Below are positions 60,656 to 64,000 of a DNA stretch of 64,000 nt, one piece after another. A model generated the notes under the pieces. That model worked only from the letters and a program-made list of their open reading frames with translations. It ran no database searches and was not told the origin of the DNA. Source of the DNA: SG-bin7 sp964498095 (GTDB lineage Bacteria > Bdellovibrionota > Bdellovibrionia > Bdellovibrionales > SG-bin7); contig CAZCFY010000001.1 in assembly GCA_964498095.1 (NCBI GenBank), forward strand, positions 1-64,000, written 5' to 3'. Each line of letters opens with the position of its first letter. The stretch's first letter is position 1. The position numbers and the translations under genes were made by a program.

Positions 60656-62188
60656 ATGTCAATAGATCCAAAGATTGAAAACTGTATTGAGTTTTTAGAA
60701 TCCCTTTTAAGCGATAACAAACGCTTTATTGAATTGCCGGAAGAAACCAGGGTTAAATTGTTAACAGCCGCTGGCCGCCTATCGCGGCCTAATCGTGAAT
60801 CAACCCGCGCCCGCAACAAAACCTTAAAACAGGTTCGTCAGCAAAAAGTCGCAAATTTGGATCGTCAAGCGCGGGCCTTTACAGGCATTCGCGAAGCGCG
60901 CAAGGAGGCCGTGTTTACAATGCCCCACCAAATTGAGGAGCGCGCCCATGGTCTTGGGAGTGTTATCGAGAGAAAGTTAAATTCCCCGCGCAACTGTTAT
61001 GTTTGCAAAACTGAATTTACGTCGCTTCATCATTTTTACGATACGATGTGTCCCTCATGTGCAGAATTTAATTACAAAAAGCGCTTTCAAATGGCTGATC
61101 TCTCCGGCCAGGTAGCCTTAATTACTGGAGCACGGTTAAAGATTGGTTATTACTCCGCACTCATGATGTTACGGGCCGGAGCGCGAGTAATAGTCACAAC
61201 GCGCTTTCCTGTCGATGCCGCCGTCCGTTTTGCCAAGGAGAATGATTTTGAAAACTGGGGACAGCGCTTAGATATTTATGGGTTGGATCTTCGCCATACG
61301 CCAAGTGTAGAAGTGTTTACGCAATTTTTTGAACGCACCTATGACCGTCTAGATATTTTAATTAATAATGCCGCTCAAACTGTTCGCCGGCCACCTGGGT
61401 TTTATGCGCATCTTATGAAAAATGAACTGCAAAACTACGAACAGCATCCGTCAAAGGTACAAAAACTTCTGCAGCACTTCGAAAGTTGTAAACGGAAACT
61501 TTCTGAATTTTCAGGCGGGTGCGCGCGGGAGAAGGATTCGAATCTACCAATTGCTTGGAATGGCCAAGAGCCCGCTGTTGGCTTAAGGGCCTCGGCGCAG
61601 CTTTCGCAAATTCCTTATACTTATGACAATTCCCTAAGTGTAGAAAAAGTTTTTCCCGAAGGGAAGCTCGATGCGGATTTGCAACAGGTGGATTTAAGGA
61701 CCGTAAACTCCTGGCGCCTAAAAGTAGATGAAGTTCCAATTCCGGAAATGATGGAAGTTCAACTTGTAAATTCCATAGCGCCGTTTGTACTCTGTTCGCG
61801 TTTAATTCCGCTGATGAAACGCGATAATACGGGAAAAAAACACATCGTAAATGTGACCGCCATGGAAGGAAAGTTTTACCGCTTTAAGAAAAATGCCCGT
61901 CATCCCCATACAAATATGGCTAAAGCGGCGCTAAATATGTTAACCCACACCTCGGCGGGAGAGTTAGCTTTGCACGGAATTTACATGAATGCCGTGGACA
62001 CCGGATGGGTAACCGATGAAGACCCGGCGCAACTTTCTCAACATAAACAGGATGTCCATGATTTTCAGCCGCCATTGGATATCGTCGATGGAGCCGCTCG
62101 GGTTTGCGATCCATTTTTTGATGGAATTAACACGGGCAAACACTGGTGCGGGAAGTTTTTAAAAGACTATTTTCCAACGGATTGGTGA
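60656..62188 (+). CDS. atypical SDR-family oxidoreductase with N-terminal zinc finger
   Basis: A 510-aa protein. Residues 1-105 are helical and basic. A zinc finger follows (C114-x2-C117, C132-x2-C135). An SDR Rossmann domain starts at VALITGARLKIGYYSA (about 153-168), with LDILINNAAQTVRR and NAVDTGWVTDEDP later. Where the usual catalytic YxxxK should be, PHTNMAK gives Thr419 and Lys423, so the catalytic Tyr is absent. The central Gly of TGxxxGxG is Lys162. About 80 extra residues are inserted after the NNAAQ motif. The substrate is unknown. Confidence 0.82.
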   Translation: MSIDPKIENCIEFLESLLSDNKRFIELPEETRVKLLTAAGRLSRPNRESTRARNKTLKQVRQQKVANLDRQARAFTGIREARKEAVFTMPHQIEERAHGLGSVIERKLNSPRNCYVCKTEFTSLHHFYDTMCPSCAEFNYKKRFQMADLSGQVALITGARLKIGYYSALMMLRAGARVIVTTRFPVDAAVRFAKENDFENWGQRLDIYGLDLRHTPSVEVFTQFFERTYDRLDILINNAAQTVRRPPGFYAHLMKNELQNYEQHPSKVQKLLQHFESCKRKLSEFSGGCAREKDSNLPIAWNGQEPAVGLRASAQLSQIPYTYDNSLSVEKVFPEGKLDADLQQVDLRTVNSWRLKVDEVPIPEMMEVQLVNSIAPFVLCSRLIPLMKRDNTGKKHIVNVTAMEGKFYRFKKNARHPHTNMAKAALNMLTHTSAGELALHGIYMNAVDTGWVTDEDPAQLSQHKQDVHDFQPPLDIVDGAARVCDPFFDGINTGKHWCGKFLKDYFPTDW

Positions 62189-62204
62189 GTAAGCCCGCGC
62201 GCAA

Positions 62205-64000
62205 TTATAAGCTAGCTAAAACTTCAATGAGCCGCGCTTTATCAATTGGTTTTGTAATGTAGTTTGTGAAGCCGGAGCGGAGAGCCTCTTCTTTATCCGT
62301 TTTCATCGCGTGGGCGGTTACCGCGATTATGGGTTTGTCGTAACCCTGTTTACGTAAAGCGTGAGTTGCTTCATTGCCGTCCATTCCCGGCATTTGAATA
62401 TCCATAAGGACAACGTCATATTTTCCTTTTAGCGCCGCTTCAACTCCGGTAATTCCATCAGAAGCTTCAACGACATTTGCGCCCGCAAGAGTCAAATAAT
62501 GTTGCATTACAAAGCGAATATCCGAAGAGTCGTCAACGAGAAGAATATTTTTTCCTGTTAATGGCTGTTCGAGTTTCTGCTGGAGTGTTTTTTGCATCTT
62601 ATAAGATGCCAATTTCTTATCAGGAACCGTAATTCTAAAAACGCTACCTTGGCCAATATCGGAGCGTATTAATTCCATATCACCACCCAGGGCTTGGGCA
62701 ACCTTCTTGGACAGCACTAAACCAATTCCTGTTCCGCCAAAACGGCGGCTCATCGAGCTATCGGCTTGAGAAAAAGGCTTAAATAGTCTTTGTTGCTGTT
62801 CCGTATTCATTCCAATTCCCGTATCGGAAACAGTAAATTCGAGATAACTCTTGTCATCCTTACCGGTCATTCTCGTCGTAACCTTAACTTCACCTCGGCT
62901 GGTGAATTTGATGGCGTTACTTATGACGTTGATTAGAATTTGACGAATTCTAAGGGCATCATTAAACGCAAGGTCTGGAATGTGTCCGCGGTTATCAAAG
63001 ACAAGAGAAATTCCCTTTTTCTTACTCCTAACTTCGAAGAATGCGTCGAGATCTTTAAGAAGATTCTTTGGCTGAAAAGGTTTTACCTCAATTTGTAAGG
63101 CGCCAGCTTCAATTTTTGAGAGGTCGAGAATTTGGTCGATTAGAGAAGAAAGGTATTCAGCGTTACCTTGCATCCTTTCTATCAAGTCTTGCTTTTCTGT
63201 GGCCGAGATTTTTTGATCTCCGAGTAAATCTAAAATTCCCAGAATAACACCTAACGGGGTACGAAGTTCGTGATTCATGTTGGCTAAAAATTCGCTCTTG
63301 GCTAAGTTGGCTTTTTCCGCCTCTAGCTGCGCCGACTGCGCGCGGGATAAACTTTGTTTTAAGTCGCGCTCTTTTTGTTGAATAAGTTCAGCGGCGGCGA
63401 CAAGATTTTTACCGAGCTGTTCCACTTCACTAACCCGAGAAGGCTCAATAATGGGAGTCTGGCCGCGGGCGAGCAAAGAAGCACCGGCTGCCGCTCCACG
63501 AATTTTCCGGGCAAGCTTGCGGGAATAATTTAGGGCAATTCCCCCGAAAGTTACAATTAGCAGAAGGCCAAAGGCAGAAAGAATTATTGAAGCCTTCCGT
63601 GTTTGGGCTTCAAAGGTCTTTATCGGAAGGCCGACAGCAACAATCCATCCAGATAGTGGAGACTGATAATAAGAAAAATAGATTGGCTCACCATCAATGG
63701 AGGGAGAGCGGGCTAAACCCATCGGAGAGGTCTTTACTAAGTCCAAAAAAAACCCTGGCGCGGGGCTGCCCACGTAATCATCGGGATTTCGGCTTCTGGC
63801 AACGATGAAACCGTTTTTATCTATTACTGTGCGGGTCCACTCCTCAGTCGCCCCCGGAGGCGATGTGGTGATTAGGTTTTGCATAGATTCAGGAGAGACT
63901 ATGGCGGTTAATGAGTAAGCTACTTTGCCTTTGTCGTAAATCGGCACGCGCACGGGAAAAGCCAAGCGGCCAGGAAAGCTAGCCTCCGAAGAACCTTTAG
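62205..64000 (-). CDS. hybrid sensor histidine kinase, 5' end beyond the window
   Basis: The frame is open to the window edge, so the N-terminus is missing. Visible order: end of an extracytoplasmic Cache-like sensor (FPVRVPIYDKGKVAYSLTAIV), one transmembrane helix (LSAFGLLLIVTFGGIAL), HAMP-like and coiled-coil region, H-box (LANMNHELRTPLGVI), ATPase domain (INVISNAIKF, DTGIGM, FGGTGIGLVLSKKVA), and a receiver domain (VVLMDIQMPGMDGNEA). Such hybrids pass phosphate to an HPt protein, which is not encoded nearby. A CheY-like partner is not evident. Confidence 0.92.
   Translation of the reverse strand, partial: KGSSEASFPGRLAFPVRVPIYDKGKVAYSLTAIVSPESMQNLITTSPPGATEEWTRTVIDKNGFIVARSRNPDDYVGSPAPGFFLDLVKTSPMGLARSPSIDGEPIYFSYYQSPLSGWIVAVGLPIKTFEAQTRKASIILSAFGLLLIVTFGGIALNYSRKLARKIRGAAAGASLLARGQTPIIEPSRVSEVEQLGKNLVAAAELIQQKERDLKQSLSRAQSAQLEAEKANLAKSEFLANMNHELRTPLGVILGILDLLGDQKISATEKQDLIERMQGNAEYLSSLIDQILDLSKIEAGALQIEVKPFQPKNLLKDLDAFFEVRSKKKGISLVFDNRGHIPDLAFNDALRIRQILINVISNAIKFTSRGEVKVTTRMTGKDDKSYLEFTVSDTGIGMNTEQQQRLFKPFSQADSSMSRRFGGTGIGLVLSKKVAQALGGDMELIRSDIGQGSVFRITVPDKKLASYKMQKTLQQKLEQPLTGKNILLVDDSSDIRFVMQHYLTLAGANVVEASDGITGVEAALKGKYDVVLMDIQMPGMDGNEATHALRKQGYDKPIIAVTAHAMKTDKEEALRSGFTNYITKPIDKARLIEVLASL

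Noticed and set aside
1..64000. CRISPR arrays, prophage or complete insertion sequences
   Set aside because: No regularly spaced repeats, transposase, integrase or phage structural genes were seen.

Overview
The window looks like chromosomal DNA from a Bdellovibrionota-type (Bdellovibrio-like predatory or scavenging) Gram-negative bacterium. This is an inference. It rests on moderate GC, an unusually high share of proteins with signal peptides or lipoboxes, secreted hydrolases (papain-like, S41 and HExxH peptidases, an S1/P1 nuclease), family combinations such as DUF3015-DUF4105 and VTC-DUF4956, and a prepilin-like Gly-rich protein. There is no phage, complete insertion sequence or CRISPR array. 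One RNA gene, tRNA-Leu(UAA), was found.

Layout. 0-12.4 kb is a loose series of mostly orphan secreted genes: papain-like protease, prepilin/Gly-rich protein, a secreted protein with a colicin E3-like catalytic motif, a LamG fragment without a proper start, an ankyrin protein, a HbpS/GlcG protein with a divergent LysR regulator, and a haem c protein. 12.4-17.6 kb is a heavy-metal efflux operon: Cys-rich leader protein, HME-type RND pump, a 133-aa periplasmic protein resembling only the N-terminal part of a CzcB adaptor, and a TolC-like protein. 17.6-25 kb holds housekeeping and envelope genes: GNAT, tRNA, lipoprotein hydrolase, cytochrome c, MarC, DUF2231, fatty-acid hydroxylase, outer-membrane protein, S1/P1 nuclease and an AmpG-like transporter whose start codon sits in a hairpin. 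25-30 kb is a stress-signalling block: histidine kinase and CBS protein converging on a CBS-USP-NtrC-type regulator operon. 30-34 kb contains a haem lipoprotein and two adjacent secreted enzymes predicted to act on protein glutamine, a Pep-13-type transglutaminase and a protein-glutaminase-like protein. 34-38 kb has a HAAS-domain protein in an operon with a ClsB-YbhP-like pair. 38.4-43.3 kb is a tightly overlapping VTC-DUF4956-large secreted protein operon. 43.3-43.5 kb is a long palindromic repeat that begins exactly at two stop codons; a half copy sits at 55.5 kb, again at a stop codon. 43.5-51.8 kb carries DUF3015 x2-DUF4105, proteases, small secreted proteins, DUF3011 and SlyD. 52-60 kb includes an XRE regulator beside a FeeM-PilZ fusion, and four tandem small secreted paralogues. 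60-64 kb has a DUF2892 protein, an atypical SDR enzyme with a zinc finger, and the 3' part of a hybrid histidine kinase cut by the window edge.

The strongest leads for new biology are the transglutaminase/glutaminase pair, the colicin E3-like secreted protein with no obvious immunity gene, the VTC-DUF4956-kinase-like operon, the FeeM-PilZ fusion, and the stop-codon-abutting palindromic repeat. All family calls were made by eye from motifs; no database search was run.
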